Shown here in pieces: positions 43,283 to 52,498 of a stretch of 64,000 nucleotides of DNA. Position 1 is the stretch's first letter. Each line of letters opens with the position of its first letter. The stretch is from positions 124,001 to 188,000 of the forward strand of contig CAVZKP010000019.1 in the NCBI GenBank assembly GCA_963775875.1, written 5' to 3'. The position numbers were made by a program, and so were the translations under genes. Below the pieces are notes generated by a model. The model was not told the origin of the DNA. It was given only the letters and a program-made list of their open reading frames with translations, and searched no databases. The DNA is from AP-15 sp963775875 (GTDB taxonomy: Bacteria > Pseudomonadota > Alphaproteobacteria > ATCC43930 > CGMCC-115725).

Positions 43283-44239
43283 ATCCGCCGGCGGCAGCGC
43301 CTCGGCAGCGGCGCCGGAATTTCCCGGCACCAGGCGCCGGGCCGGAAACCAGATCCGCACCATGGTCCCGATCCGCGGCGTACTGTGCAGCAACAGGCTG
43401 CCGCCATGCTGCTCGGTCAAGGCTTTCGCCAGGCTCAGCCCCAGGCCCGCGCCGGCCCGGTGCGGCGGCCCGTTTGCTTCGATCCGGCCAAAACGGGACA
43501 GAGCCAGCGCGATATTCTCGGGGGCGACGCCGATGCCGGTATCGCTGACCAGCAAAGCGAGGCCATCCGAAAGATCGGCGGCGATCTCGACTTGTCCGCC
43601 CGCCTCGGTAAATTTGACCGCGTTGGACAATATGTTGAGCAGGATTTGCCGCACCCGCAGCCGGTCGCAATAGAGCAGCGGCAACTCGCTCGTGCCCGGT
43701 CGCCAGAAATACCTCACCCCGGCCCTGTCGGCCAATGGCGCGATCAGCCGGAGCGCGTCGTCGATGACCTCACCGACCGCTACCGGCTCCTCTTGCAATT
43801 CGAGCGTGCCGGCCTCGTGCCGGGCGATTTCGAGCGTCGCGTCGACAAGGTCGAGCAAATGCCGACCGCAGAAAATTATCTCGCCGATGTAGTCGCGATA
43901 GGTCGCGTTTCCGATCGGGCCGAGCGATTGCGACTGGATGATCTCGGAAAAGCCGATGATCGCATTGAGCGGGGTGCGCAATTCGTGGCTGAGCTCGGCC
44001 AGGAGTGCCGATCGGGCGGCGCCGGCCGCCTCGCTCTGCTCGAGTTTTTGCCGCAATTGCTCGATCACGCTGCGGCGGCAATCGAGTTCTTCGCGCTGCC
44101 GCTCGACCTCCGCGCGCAGCGCCCGCCAATCCTCGCTCGGTTGCGGCTGCTCCCTTGCCTGCGCCGCCGGCCGGCCGCTCGCCAGCACCGCAGCCGGCGG
44201 ATCGGCGCCGGGAGTCAGCGCCGGGATCCCCGTCTCCAT
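43268..44239 (-). CDS. Soluble sensor histidine kinase
   Basis: 323 residues from ATG 44239, no membrane helix. A coiled segment ('WRALRAEVERQREELDCRRSVIEQLRQKLEQ') leads into HisKA 'LAELSHELRTPLNAIIGFSEIIQSQSLGPIG', the PleC/DivJ-like type common in Alphaproteobacteria, and HATPase_c with 'QILLNILSNAVKFTEAGG', 'VSDTGIGVA' and 'GAGLGLSLAKAL'. No sensory domain is recognisable beyond the coil. The frame is open to TTG 44269. The C-terminal codons lie in the tandem repeat. No response regulator adjoins. Confidence 0.88.
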   Translation of the reverse strand: METGIPALTPGADPPAAVLASGRPAAQAREQPQPSEDWRALRAEVERQREELDCRRSVIEQLRQKLEQSEAAGAARSALLAELSHELRTPLNAIIGFSEIIQSQSLGPIGNATYRDYIGEIIFCGRHLLDLVDATLEIARHEAGTLELQEEPVAVGEVIDDALRLIAPLADRAGVRYFWRPGTSELPLLYCDRLRVRQILLNILSNAVKFTEAGGQVEIAADLSDGLALLVSDTGIGVAPENIALALSRFGRIEANGPPHRAGAGLGLSLAKALTEQHGGSLLLHSTPRIGTMVRIWFPARRLVPGNSGAAAEALPPADTLAG

Positions 44240-44427
44240 GTTTTTCACGACTGGCGGTTCCCCGATCAACGGTTATTTATCGCCGCGCTTCAACGTTACA
44301 ATAAAGGCGCAAACTCTACTAGAATTCCGCACAAAAGGACAATAGTGCCAAAGTTTAACATTAACCTTAATAACACAGCGGCGTGGATCGACCGGCGGAC
44401 TGTCCGGATGGCCTCGCCGTTCCTGTC

Positions 44428-45456
44428 TCAGAGACCCGATGCGCGGCGTACCGGGCGCAGCCGCAGGCCCGGCGCCGGGCGTTCGAGCAGAACCTCGCGG
44501 CGAAACCGCACCAGCCGCGCCGGCCGCCCGCCGGTCTCGGCGCTGATCCCGCCGGTTTCCTCGACCAGGCCCTGCTGCTCGACCAACCGGCGGAAATTCT
44601 GCTTGTGCAGCCGCACTCCGGACAGCGCCTCCACCGTCCGCTGCAGGCGCAGCAAGGTGAAGGAGGGCGGCATCAGCTCGAACACGACCGGGCGATACTT
44701 GATCTTGCCGCGCAGCCGCCCGATCGCGGTGGCGAGGATGCGGCGATGGTCGGCGGCCATCGGCGCCCCAAAAACCGGTCCGTCGGCGGGCGGGATCGAG
44801 CGGGCGAGGTCGCGCCAGGCCTCCGCAATCAAGCCGGCCTCATAGAGCAGCTCGTAGCGCTCGAGCACCAATTCCTCGTTCCAGGAGGCGGCAAAGGCGA
44901 GCCCCAGGCGTTCGGCGCGCAGCCGCCGCTCGGCGTCGCCGGCCGCATCTCGCACCCAGTGGCCCAGCCGTTCCTCGATCGGGGCCAGCGCCGCCGGCTT
45001 GCCGGCGCGCCAATCCTCCCAAGGAAAATGACGATACCAGCTTTGCCACGCGGCTTCGGCCGCCCCCTCCGGCCGCGCCTCGCGCGCCAGCGCCAGATAG
45101 GCGACGGTCAAGGCCCGGCCCGGCCGCGCCGCCGCGGCTTCGATCCGGTCGCGGTCGCCAAAGGTATAAAGCTGTTCGACATAGCCGAGGGTTTGGCTGG
45201 TCTGCCGCTCGACCCAGGCGCGCAGCCCGACTTCGAGGGTGCGGTGTTCGACTTCGAGCGGCCCGGAGGGGAGCGCCTCGGTCGGCGCCCGTCCCATCCG
45301 CACCGTCAGTACCCGCGGCTCGTCGATGGTGGCGGCGACGATGACCGCGCTCAGCCGGATCGCCAGCGACGCGCCCCGCCCGCCCGCGCCCCGTCCGCCC
45401 GCCCGGGACGCCGGCCGGGGGGGCGCCAGGGTAGCGCCTGCCGCATCGCTCTCCAT
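44428..45456 (-). CDS. NrtR-like NAD regulator (NUDIX-related domain plus winged helix)
   Basis: A 342-residue protein with an N-terminal NUDIX-like fold ('LSAVIVAATIDEPRVLTVRMG', 'TLEVGLRAWVERQTSQTLGYVEQLYTFGDRDR') whose catalytic Nudix box is not intact, and a C-terminal winged helix ('LQRTVEALSGVRLHKQNFRRLVEQQGLVEETG'). This combination is the NrtR family, which controls NAD synthesis genes in response to ADP-ribose. A ~90-residue helical insert in the middle is typical of the alphaproteobacterial form. No nad gene is adjacent, so targets lie elsewhere. Confidence 0.8.
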   Translation of the reverse strand: MESDAAGATLAPPRPASRAGGRGAGGRGASLAIRLSAVIVAATIDEPRVLTVRMGRAPTEALPSGPLEVEHRTLEVGLRAWVERQTSQTLGYVEQLYTFGDRDRIEAAAARPGRALTVAYLALAREARPEGAAEAAWQSWYRHFPWEDWRAGKPAALAPIEERLGHWVRDAAGDAERRLRAERLGLAFAASWNEELVLERYELLYEAGLIAEAWRDLARSIPPADGPVFGAPMAADHRRILATAIGRLRGKIKYRPVVFELMPPSFTLLRLQRTVEALSGVRLHKQNFRRLVEQQGLVEETGGISAETGGRPARLVRFRREVLLERPAPGLRLRPVRRASGL

Positions 45457-45537
45457 GCGTCGCGATCGCCCGTGGGATGCACCGCGCGCATCTTAACACA
45501 TTTCCCGGTCGCCGACATCCGGTGCCGGCCGCTCGCC

Positions 45538-46410
45538 TCAGCGCTGCTCGAACCGCAGGTATTTGTTCTCGATCGCTTGCCAGCGAGCGGTGCCGACCGC
45601 CTCTTCCCGCTCCTGAAAGGTGGCGAGATCGGCTTCGACGCGGGCGGTGTCGCCATCCTCCTTGAGCGCGGCCAGCACTTTCTGCGCGGCGCGGATCGCG
45701 GCGCGATGGGTCTGCGAGGGGTAGATGCCGAGGCGAAATCCCATCGCTTCGAGTTCGCCGGCCGGCACCATCGGGGTCTTGCCGCCCTCGAACACATTGA
45801 CCAGCGCCGGCCCGGCGACCTGCCGCGCGGCGATACGCAATTCCTCGACATTCTGTGGCGCTTCGACAAAACCGACATCGGCGCCGGCTTCGAGATAGGC
45901 GTTGACCCGGTCGATCGCCGCCGCCAGCCCCTCGATCGCACGCGCGTCGGAGCGGGCGATGATGATCAGGTCGGGATCTTGCCTTGTATCCACCGCGGCC
46001 TTGATCTTGCCGACCATTTCGCCGACCGAAATCACCTCCTTGCCCTCGTAGTGACCGCATTTTTTGGGTGAGACCTGGTCCTCGAGATGAAAGGCGGCGA
46101 CCCCGGATTTTTCGTATTCGCGCACCGTGCGAATCACATTGATCGCATTGCCGTAGCCGGTGTCGGCGTCGGCGATGACCGGGATCCCGACCGCCTCGAC
46201 CGTCAGCCCGATAAAGCGGACGTTTTCGGATAGGGTCAGCAGCCCGAGATCGGGATAGCCGTTCGCCCGCGAATAGCCGCCGCCGGTCAGATAGACCGCC
46301 TCGAACCCGGCCTGTTCGACCAGTCGCGCCGTCAGGGTGTCATAGGCGCCGGGCGCCATCGTATAGCCGGTGCGCTCGATCAGCCGGCGCATCTTCTGCC
46401 GCGTCGTCAT
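45538..46410 (-). CDS. Isocitrate lyase/PEP mutase family protein
   Basis: A 290-residue TIM-barrel enzyme. 'APGAYDTLTARLVEQAGFEAVYLTGGG' opens the barrel, 'IPVIADADTGYGNAINVIRTVREYEKSGVAAFHLEDQVSPKKCGHYEGK' holds metal-binding Asp/Glu and the KKCGH loop cysteine of the lyase subgroup, and 'IIIARSDARAIEGL' follows. Lyases such as 2-methylisocitrate or dimethylmalate lyase, or oxaloacetate decarboxylases, are candidates; mutases lack this Cys loop. ATG 46410 has a GAGAGGAGATGG site. Divergent from folD. Confidence 0.88.
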   Translation of the reverse strand: MTTRQKMRRLIERTGYTMAPGAYDTLTARLVEQAGFEAVYLTGGGYSRANGYPDLGLLTLSENVRFIGLTVEAVGIPVIADADTGYGNAINVIRTVREYEKSGVAAFHLEDQVSPKKCGHYEGKEVISVGEMVGKIKAAVDTRQDPDLIIIARSDARAIEGLAAAIDRVNAYLEAGADVGFVEAPQNVEELRIAARQVAGPALVNVFEGGKTPMVPAGELEAMGFRLGIYPSQTHRAAIRAAQKVLAALKEDGDTARVEADLATFQEREEAVGTARWQAIENKYLRFEQR

Positions 46411-46547
46411 CCGCCATCTCCTCTCTCGCCCGGGTGCCGGCCGGTGGCCGATCGCCCGCATCGCTTGCCGGGATATTGTCAGGCATTCGCCGGTTGGGCC
46501 GGGTATAAATTTTGCCGGTTGCTCGATCGGCGGCGGGGGAGGGCGGC

Positions 46548-47435
46548 GTGGCGGATGCGCGGATCATCGACGGAAAGACCATCGCGGCAGGGCTGCGCTT
46601 CCGTGTTGCCGATGCGGCGGCGCGCTTGCGCCGGGAACACGGGCTGACCTCCGGCCTCGCCACCATCCTCGTCGGCGACGACCCGGCAAGCCGCAGCTAT
46701 GTCCGCGCCAAGGGCAATGCCTGCGGCGCCGCCGGGCTCGTCTCGTTCGAGCGCCGCCTGCCGGCCGATACCGGCGAGGCAGCGCTGATCGGCGAAATCG
46801 ACTCGCTCAACGCCGACGACCGGGTCGACGGGGTCCTGGTCCAATTGCCGCTGCCGCCACAGATCGATGTCCATCGGGTGACCTCGTCGGTCGATCCGGC
46901 CAAGGATGTCGACGGCTTTCATCCGGTCAATGTCGGCCGGCTGTGGACCGGGTTGTCCGGCTTCGTGCCCTGTACGCCGCAGGGCATTTTGCTGCTGCTG
47001 CGCCAGCAGCATCGCGATCTCGCCGGCGCCGAGGCGGTCATCCTCGGCCGCTCGAACATCGTCGGCAAGCCGATGGCGGCATTGCTGCTGGCCGCCGACT
47101 GCACGGTCACGATGGTTCATTCGAAAACCCGCGAGACGGCGCGGATCGCCCGGGGGGCCGACATTCTGGTCGCCGCAACCGGCCGGCCGCTGATGGTCAA
47201 AGCCGACTGGGTCAAGCCCGGCGCCACGGTGATCGACGCCGGCATCAGCCCGATCCGTGGGCCGGATGGCGGCAGCCGACTGGTCGGAGACGTCGATTTC
47301 GCCGCGGTGCGCGGGATTGCCGGGGCGATCACCCCGGTGCCGGGCGGGGTTGGGCCGATGACCATCGCCTGCCTGCTGCGCAATACGCTGCTCGCCGCCT
47401 GCCGTCGTCGCGGCATCGCCGATCCGGCAATATGA
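46548..47435 (+). CDS. folD: Methylenetetrahydrofolate dehydrogenase/cyclohydrolase FolD
   Basis: Bifunctional enzyme interconverting methylene-, methenyl- and formyl-tetrahydrofolate. 295 residues. 'ATILVGDDPASRSYVRAKGNACGAAG' contains the catalytic Lys, 'DGVLVQLPLPPQID', 'DVDGFHPVNVGRL' and 'PCTPQGILLLL' follow, 'GRSNIVGKPMAALLL' binds NADP, and 'ITPVPGGVGPMTIACLL' ends the fold. Start is GTG 46548 with GGGGGAGGG upstream. Confidence 0.95.
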   Translation: MADARIIDGKTIAAGLRFRVADAAARLRREHGLTSGLATILVGDDPASRSYVRAKGNACGAAGLVSFERRLPADTGEAALIGEIDSLNADDRVDGVLVQLPLPPQIDVHRVTSSVDPAKDVDGFHPVNVGRLWTGLSGFVPCTPQGILLLLRQQHRDLAGAEAVILGRSNIVGKPMAALLLAADCTVTMVHSKTRETARIARGADILVAATGRPLMVKADWVKPGATVIDAGISPIRGPDGGSRLVGDVDFAAVRGIAGAITPVPGGVGPMTIACLLRNTLLAACRRRGIADPAI

Positions 47436-47561
47436 AGGCCCGGCCGCCAGTCCAGCCCTGCGCGGCAAGCCTTGCTTTTTGCGCCTTGCCGGCGCCGTTG
47501 GAACGATGGCCGATCCCGGGTTGTTTGTCGCCCATGACCATAAGCACAGGAGGCAACGGTC

Positions 47562-47924
47562 ATGATGCGAAAGACTTTGGCGGGTTTGGCCGTAACGGCC
47601 GGGCTTTTGACGATGGCGGCGGGGGTTCCGGCGGTTCGCGCGCAGATGGCGCCGCCGGAGCAGATGATCACGAACGGCCCGCAGAGCAACGGCGTTGAAC
47701 AGTCCGGCAGCTGGTCGGCGCGGCAGAATGTGATCCAGAGCGATCGCTATCAACGGCTGGTGGACACCAACCGAAGCTTCCGCGAGGCGCGCATGCGCAA
47801 GGAGTGCGGGCCGATCACCGACGCCCAGCTCCACGCTCAATGCGTCGCGAGTTTCAACGGCGGCTCGGACATGTCCGGTTCGTCCACCGCGCCGAGCAAT
47901 TACGGCACCGGTTCGGGAAGCTGA
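47562..47924 (+). CDS. Small secreted protein of unknown function
   Basis: 120 residues. The N-terminus is a clean signal peptide ('MRKTLAGLAVTAGLLTMAAGVPAVRAQ', cleavage after Ala-Gln region). The mature part has 'QNVIQSDRYQRLVDTNRSFREARMRKECGPITDAQLHAQCVASF' with two cysteines 14 residues apart that could form a disulfide, and a Ser/Gly-rich tail. GGAGG is well placed before ATG 47562. I recognise no family; periplasmic location is inferred. A strong hairpin follows. Confidence 0.7.
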   Translation: MMRKTLAGLAVTAGLLTMAAGVPAVRAQMAPPEQMITNGPQSNGVEQSGSWSARQNVIQSDRYQRLVDTNRSFREARMRKECGPITDAQLHAQCVASFNGGSDMSGSSTAPSNYGTGSGS

Positions 47925-47940
47925 ACCTGGGTGATGTCGT

Positions 47941-47966
47941 GGGAGGCTGCCGGCCGGCGGCCTCCC
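47941..47966. terminator. Strong GC hairpin between convergent genes
   Basis: GGGAGGCTGCCGG is followed directly by CCGGCGGCCTCCC, an almost perfect 13-base inverted repeat (one T/G position). It sits between the stops of the small secreted protein (+) and the HAD gene (-). No T run, so probably a bidirectional, Rho-assisted or stem-only terminator. Confidence 0.6.
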
Positions 47967-47968
47967 GC

Positions 47969-48775
47969 TCAGCCGCCGAGAATGTAGCGCTCGATAGCGA
48001 CGGCGAACCCGTCTTCATCGTTGGATAGGGTGATCGCCTGAGCCAATGCCTTGACCTCTGGCGTGGCGTTACCCATCGCGATCGGGAAGCCGGCGCGGCG
48101 GAACATCTCCACATCATTGCCCATGTCGCCGAGAACCGCGATTTCGTCCATCGGCACGGCGAGCCGCTCGGCCAGCAGATCGACCAGCCGGCCCTTGTCG
48201 ATGCCGGACGGGGTCACGTCGCAGTAATAGGCCTGTGACCGCGCGACCGTGGCGCGGCCGTTCAAGCCGGCTTGACCCGCCGCTACCGCGGCCGCAATCC
48301 GGTCATGGTCGGTGCTGGCGCCGACGATCTTCGAGACCGCATCGAGACGCCCGTCAAAGGACGCAACCACGGTCGGCGGCGTGTCAATCGTGTGAATTTC
48401 GAGGTCGACGTAATCGCCGGCCCGGTCGCGGATCAGCCAGGCGCCGCCGGTGAACACCCAGATGCTGGTGACCCCGTGCGCTTCGAGCATGGCCACGGTG
48501 TCGCGCGCCGCATCCGGCGCCAGCAGTTTCTGCTCGACCGGCGACAGATCGGGGTTGACGATCGAGCCGCCATTATAGCCGCCGAAGGGCAGGGCGAGCC
48601 GCAGCGGCTCGATCAGCATGCGCTGGCCAAAGGGCGGGCGGCTGCTGCAGATCGAAAAGGCGATCCCGCGCTCATGCAGTTGCGCCACCGCCGCGATCGC
48701 CCGCGGCGTCAGCGCCTTGTCGGTGGTGACCAGCGTGCCGTCGACATCGGACACGACCAGCGAGATTGTTTTCAT
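47969..48775 (-). CDS. HAD-IIB (Cof-type) phosphatase
   Basis: A 268-residue haloacid-dehalogenase hydrolase. Motif I 'VVSDVDGTLVTTDKALTPRA' with the nucleophile Asp, motif II 'SICSSRPP', a C2B cap ('IHTIDTPPTVVAS'), motif III Lys in 'GIDKGRLVDLLAERL' and motif IV 'AVLGDMGNDVEMFRRAG' are all present. Cof proteins dephosphorylate sugar phosphates among others; as the last gene of the pentose-phosphate operon, overlapping rpiA by four bases, a sugar phosphate is the natural guess. Confidence 0.9.
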   Translation of the reverse strand: MKTISLVVSDVDGTLVTTDKALTPRAIAAVAQLHERGIAFSICSSRPPFGQRMLIEPLRLALPFGGYNGGSIVNPDLSPVEQKLLAPDAARDTVAMLEAHGVTSIWVFTGGAWLIRDRAGDYVDLEIHTIDTPPTVVASFDGRLDAVSKIVGASTDHDRIAAAVAAGQAGLNGRATVARSQAYYCDVTPSGIDKGRLVDLLAERLAVPMDEIAVLGDMGNDVEMFRRAGFPIAMGNATPEVKALAQAITLSNDEDGFAVAIERYILGG

Positions 48776-49503
48776 GCCGGGTTCCTCGTCGCCGCCTTCG
48801 CCAAATCCTGCCGGGGCGGGGTCAATACGTCGACCCCGGTGGTCGAGGCGACGACGACGAGCGAACTGCGCCCGACAAACAGCCCGCTCTCGACGGCGCC
48901 GACGGTCATGGCGATGCCCGCTTCGAGGGCGGCCGGATCGCGGATCGGCCCGAACCGGCAGTCGAGGATGAAGTTGCCGCCATCGGTGACAAAAGGCTGC
49001 TCGCCCAGCGTGTAGCGGCGTTCCGGAATGCCGCCCAGCGCGGCCAGGGAGGCGCCGGTGACCTGCCAGCCGAACTGGGTGACCTCGACCGGCACCGGGG
49101 TGTGCTCGCCCAGCCGCTCGACGAGCTTTTCCTCGTCGACGACGATGACCAGCCGCCGGCTCGCCGCGGCGACGATTTTCTCGCGCAGCAGCGCGCCGCC
49201 CAGGCCCTTGATCAGGTTTAGCGTGCCGAGTTCGACCTCGTCGGCGCCGTCGATCGTCATGTCGAGCTTCTGATACTCGGCAAAGGTCGCGATCGGGATG
49301 CCGAGCCCACGCGCCAGCGCCGCGGTGCGCTCCGATGTCGGGATGCCGACGACGTGCAGCCCGGCCGCGACCCGCGCGGCCAGTCCCTCGATCACAAACG
49401 TGGCGGTCGATCCGGTGCCGAGACCGAGGATCATGCCGTCCTCGACCTCTTCGATGGCGCGCAATGCCGCGGCGCGCTTCAGCTGGTCGCGATCGGCGAT
49501 CAT
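48772..49503 (-). CDS. rpiA: Ribose-5-phosphate isomerase A
   Basis: Interconverts ribose-5-phosphate and ribulose-5-phosphate. 243 residues. 'LGLGTGSTATFVIEGLA', 'GIPTSERTAALARGLGI', 'DMTIDGADEVELGTLNLIKGLGGALLREKIVAAAS' (catalytic Asp, Asp, Lys and Glu region) and 'VTDGGNFILDCRFG' are diagnostic. The four-base overlaps with pgl and the HAD gene show tight coupling. Confidence 0.95.
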   Translation of the reverse strand: MIADRDQLKRAAALRAIEEVEDGMILGLGTGSTATFVIEGLAARVAAGLHVVGIPTSERTAALARGLGIPIATFAEYQKLDMTIDGADEVELGTLNLIKGLGGALLREKIVAAASRRLVIVVDEEKLVERLGEHTPVPVEVTQFGWQVTGASLAALGGIPERRYTLGEQPFVTDGGNFILDCRFGPIRDPAALEAGIAMTVGAVESGLFVGRSSLVVVASTTGVDVLTPPRQDLAKAATRNPA

Positions 49504-50228
49504 CGATCGGGCTGCGCCTGGGCGTCGACGTACCAGATCAGTTCGCCGCTTGGGCGCAGCCGCGCCGCCGGCAGTTCCAGGTCGCCGGCCTGCACCTGCG
49601 CCAGAGGCTCGCGCTTGTCGGCGCCCGCGACCAGAAACGCCGTGTGCCGGCTGCTTTCGAGCGGCGGATAGGTCAAGGTGATGCGCACCTCCGGCTTGGC
49701 GCCGATGACCTCGGCGACCCAGCGCTGGCGTTCCTCCAGGACTTTTGTCCCCGGAAACAATGAGGCGGTATGGCCATCCGGGCCGAGGCCCAGCAATCCG
49801 ATATCGAACAGCGGGCGCCCCGGATCGAGCGTCTCGCCGCCGTAATAGGATTTGAGCTCGCGTTCATAAGCGCGGGCGGCGCCGGCCGGATCGCCGGTGG
49901 TCGCGATGCCGTGGATGTTCTGCGCCGGCGCCGGCACATGCGCCAGCAGCGCCTCGCGCGCCATCCGGTAGTTGCTGTCGGGATGGTCCCACGGGACAAA
50001 TCGCTCATCGCCCCAGAACCAGTGCACCCGGTCCCACGGCATCGCCTCGCGATAGGGCGCGGCGGCCAGCAGCTGATAGAGCCGGCGCGGGGTCGAGCCG
50101 CCGGACAGGCAGATGGCAAAGCGGCCGCTGCTGCGCCCGGCAAGATCGGTGATCCAGCGCGCGGCCCGATGGGCCAGCTCCTCCAGATCCGGCACGGCCT
50201 CGATGCGGGTTTGGCTCGGCATCGGCAT
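49500..50228 (-). CDS. pgl: 6-phosphogluconolactonase
   Basis: Second step of the oxidative pentose phosphate branch. 242 residues. 'ICLSGGSTPRRLYQLLAA', 'VHWFWGDERFVPWDHPDSNYRMAREALL' and 'LGLGPDGHTASLFPGT' are the standard DevB/Pgl segments with the catalytic His. A TGAGGA site formed partly by the rpe stop precedes ATG 50228. Confidence 0.94.
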   Translation of the reverse strand: MPMPSQTRIEAVPDLEELAHRAARWITDLAGRSSGRFAICLSGGSTPRRLYQLLAAAPYREAMPWDRVHWFWGDERFVPWDHPDSNYRMAREALLAHVPAPAQNIHGIATTGDPAGAARAYERELKSYYGGETLDPGRPLFDIGLLGLGPDGHTASLFPGTKVLEERQRWVAEVIGAKPEVRITLTYPPLESSRHTAFLVAGADKREPLAQVQAGDLELPAARLRPSGELIWYVDAQAQPDR

Positions 50229-50231
50229 TCC

Positions 50232-50910
50232 TCAGGAGCGGCGTTGGCGGGAGTCGCGGATCGCCGCGATCGCCCGGGCATAATCGGGTGCGTGGAACAC
50301 CGCCGAGCCGGCGACGATCGCGTTCGCCCCGGCATCGAGCACGCGCCATGCATTCTCGCCGCTCAACCCGCCATCGACTTCGATCACCGGGTCGAGCCCG
50401 CGTTCATCGCATAGACGCCGCAATGCCGCCACCTTGGGCAACATCTCCGGCAGGAACTCCTGTCCGCCAAAGCCCGGATTGACCGTCATGATCAGCACGA
50501 TGCCGCACAGATGCAGCACATACTCGATCTGCGCCAGCGGCGTCGCCGGGTTCAGCACCACCCCGGCAATCTTCCCCAGGTCGCGAATCTGGGAAAGGGT
50601 GCGGTGCAGATGGATCGTCGCCCCGGGCTCGCAATGGACCAGCAGGTGATCGGCGCCGGCCTTGGCGAAATCGTCGAGATAATGTTCGGGCTCGACCATC
50701 ATCAGGTGGACATCGACCGGTTTCGCCGTCGCCTTGCGCACCGCGGCGACCACCACCGGGCCGATCGTCAGGTTGGGAACGAACCGCCCATCCATCACAT
50801 CGACATGGATCCAGTCGGCGCCGGCGCGGTCGACCGCGCCGCACCTCGTCGGCCAGGCGCCCGAAATCGGCCGACAGGATCGACGGGGCGACGATGACGG
50901 AGCGGGTCAT
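50232..50910 (-). pseudogene. rpe: Ribulose-phosphate 3-epimerase, interrupted by one frameshift
   Basis: Interconverts ribulose-5-P and xylulose-5-P. ATG 50910 gives 'VIVAPSILSADFGRLADEVR'; then the frame is lost and continues one base later as 'AVDRAGADWIHVDVMDGRFVPNLTIGP', 'KPVDVHLMMVEPEHYLDDFAKAGADHLLVHCE', 'VNPGFGGQEF' and 'IEVDGGLSGENAWRVLDAGANAIVAGSAVF' to TGA 50232-50234. One surplus base near 50838-50843 explains it. Metal and catalytic residues (Ser, His, Asp, Asp) are all present. It lies inside an otherwise intact operon, which argues for a sequencing error. Confidence 0.87.
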
Positions 50911-50929
50911 GGGCGCGCGCCAGCTATTG

Positions 50930-52495
50930 TTACGGGTTCAGCGGGCGCCACTGCCGGCCGCTGCGCCACAGCAGGTTGTCGGCGGCATCGGGGCCGGCGG
51001 CGCCGGCCGGGTAGAGTTCGAGCGGCGCCGTCTTGTCCTCGCTCCACAAATCGAGGATCGGCTGCACCACCTCCCAGCCGGCCTCGACGCCGTCCGCCCG
51101 GTTGAACAGGATCGCCTCGCCGATCATGCAATCATAAACCAGGGTCTCATAGCCGGTGCTGGGCTCGGTGTGGAAATAATCATTGTAGCGAAAATCCATC
51201 CTGACCTTGCCGAGCTCGATCCGCGGGCCCGGGATCTTGGCGCCGAATTGCAGCGCCACGCCCTCGTCGGGCTGGATCTGCAGGATCAGCACGTTGGGGG
51301 TCAGAATATCGACCGGGGTGTCGCGGAACAGCGCAAACGGCGCCTGCTTGAAATGGATCGCGATCTCGGTGGTGCGCCGCGTCAGCCTCTTGCCGGTGCG
51401 CAGATAGAACGGCACGCCGGCCCAGCGCCAGTTCTCGATGCCGAGGCGCAAGGCGACATAGGTCTCGGTCATGCTGTTGGGGTTGACCCCCGGCTCCTGG
51501 CGATAGCCCTGGACCGCGGCGCCGTTGATCGCGCCGGCCGCGTACTGCCCGCGCACGACGTTGCGGCGCACGGCCTCGTCGTCGAGCGGCTGGATCGCTT
51601 CGAGGACCTTGGTCTTCTCGTTGCGCACCGCGTCGGCGGCGAACGAGTTGGGCGATTCCATCGCGGTCAGGCTCAACAGCTGGAACACATGGTTCGGCAC
51701 CATGTCGCGCAATGCGCCGGTGACCTCGTAAAAATTGGCGCGGCGTTCGACGCCGACGGTTTCGGCGGCGGTGATCTGCACGTGGTCGATATGGTCACGG
51801 TTCCACAGCGGCTCGAAGATCGCGTTCGAAAAGCGCAGCGCCATGATGTTCTGGACCGTTTCCTTGCCGAGGAAATGGTCCATGCGGAAGATCTGCGGTT
51901 CGTCCAGGACCTTGAGAATGCGGGCGTTGAGCGCGCGGGCGGTGGCGAGATCGCGGCCGAACGGCTTTTCGATGATCACCCGGCGCCAGCTGCCGTCCTT
52001 TTCCGTGGCCAGCCCGGCCGCGCCGATCCGCTCGACGATGGTGCCGAACAATTGCTCGGCGACGGCGAGATAGAACAGGACGTTGCCGCCGGTCTTGTTC
52101 TTGGCTTCGGTCTCGTCGAGCAATTTGGCCAGCTGGGTATAGGTCTCGGGCGCGGTAAAATCGCCGGCGAAATGGGTGATGCGGGCGGCGATGAACTCCC
52201 AGGTCTTGGCGTCGAACGGCTCGCTCTCGGTGCTCGAGCCGGTGTCCGAGACAAAGCTTTTGACGCCTTCGGCCAGATAGTCGCGAAACGCCTCGGCCGG
52301 CTTGGGCGTGCGGTCGGCGGCGATGATCGCGAAATTGTCCGATAGCAGCTTGTCCTTGGCCAGATTGTAGAGCGCCGGCATCAGCAGGCGCTTGGTCAGA
52401 TCGCCGCCGGCGCCAAAGATCACCATCGTGCAGGGCGGCGCCTGGGGCGCGCGCTGCGCGGTGCTCTGCTCCTTTGCCTCGGTCCGAGCGTCCAT
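50930..52495 (-). CDS. zwf: Glucose-6-phosphate 1-dehydrogenase
   Basis: First enzyme of the oxidative pentose phosphate pathway and the Entner-Doudoroff route. 521 residues. The NADP motif is 'VIFGAGGDLTKRLLMPALYNLA'; the active-site segment is 'IEKPFGRDLATARAL...FRMDHFLGKETVQNIMALRFSNAIFEPLWN'. 'YLRTGKRLTRRTTEIAIHF' and 'YETLVYDCMIGEAILFNRAD' are also standard. It lies three bases downstream of gnd. Confidence 0.96.
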   Translation of the reverse strand: MDARTEAKEQSTAQRAPQAPPCTMVIFGAGGDLTKRLLMPALYNLAKDKLLSDNFAIIAADRTPKPAEAFRDYLAEGVKSFVSDTGSSTESEPFDAKTWEFIAARITHFAGDFTAPETYTQLAKLLDETEAKNKTGGNVLFYLAVAEQLFGTIVERIGAAGLATEKDGSWRRVIIEKPFGRDLATARALNARILKVLDEPQIFRMDHFLGKETVQNIMALRFSNAIFEPLWNRDHIDHVQITAAETVGVERRANFYEVTGALRDMVPNHVFQLLSLTAMESPNSFAADAVRNEKTKVLEAIQPLDDEAVRRNVVRGQYAAGAINGAAVQGYRQEPGVNPNSMTETYVALRLGIENWRWAGVPFYLRTGKRLTRRTTEIAIHFKQAPFALFRDTPVDILTPNVLILQIQPDEGVALQFGAKIPGPRIELGKVRMDFRYNDYFHTEPSTGYETLVYDCMIGEAILFNRADGVEAGWEVVQPILDLWSEDKTAPLELYPAGAAGPDAADNLLWRSGRQWRPLNP

Positions 52496-52498
52496 GGT

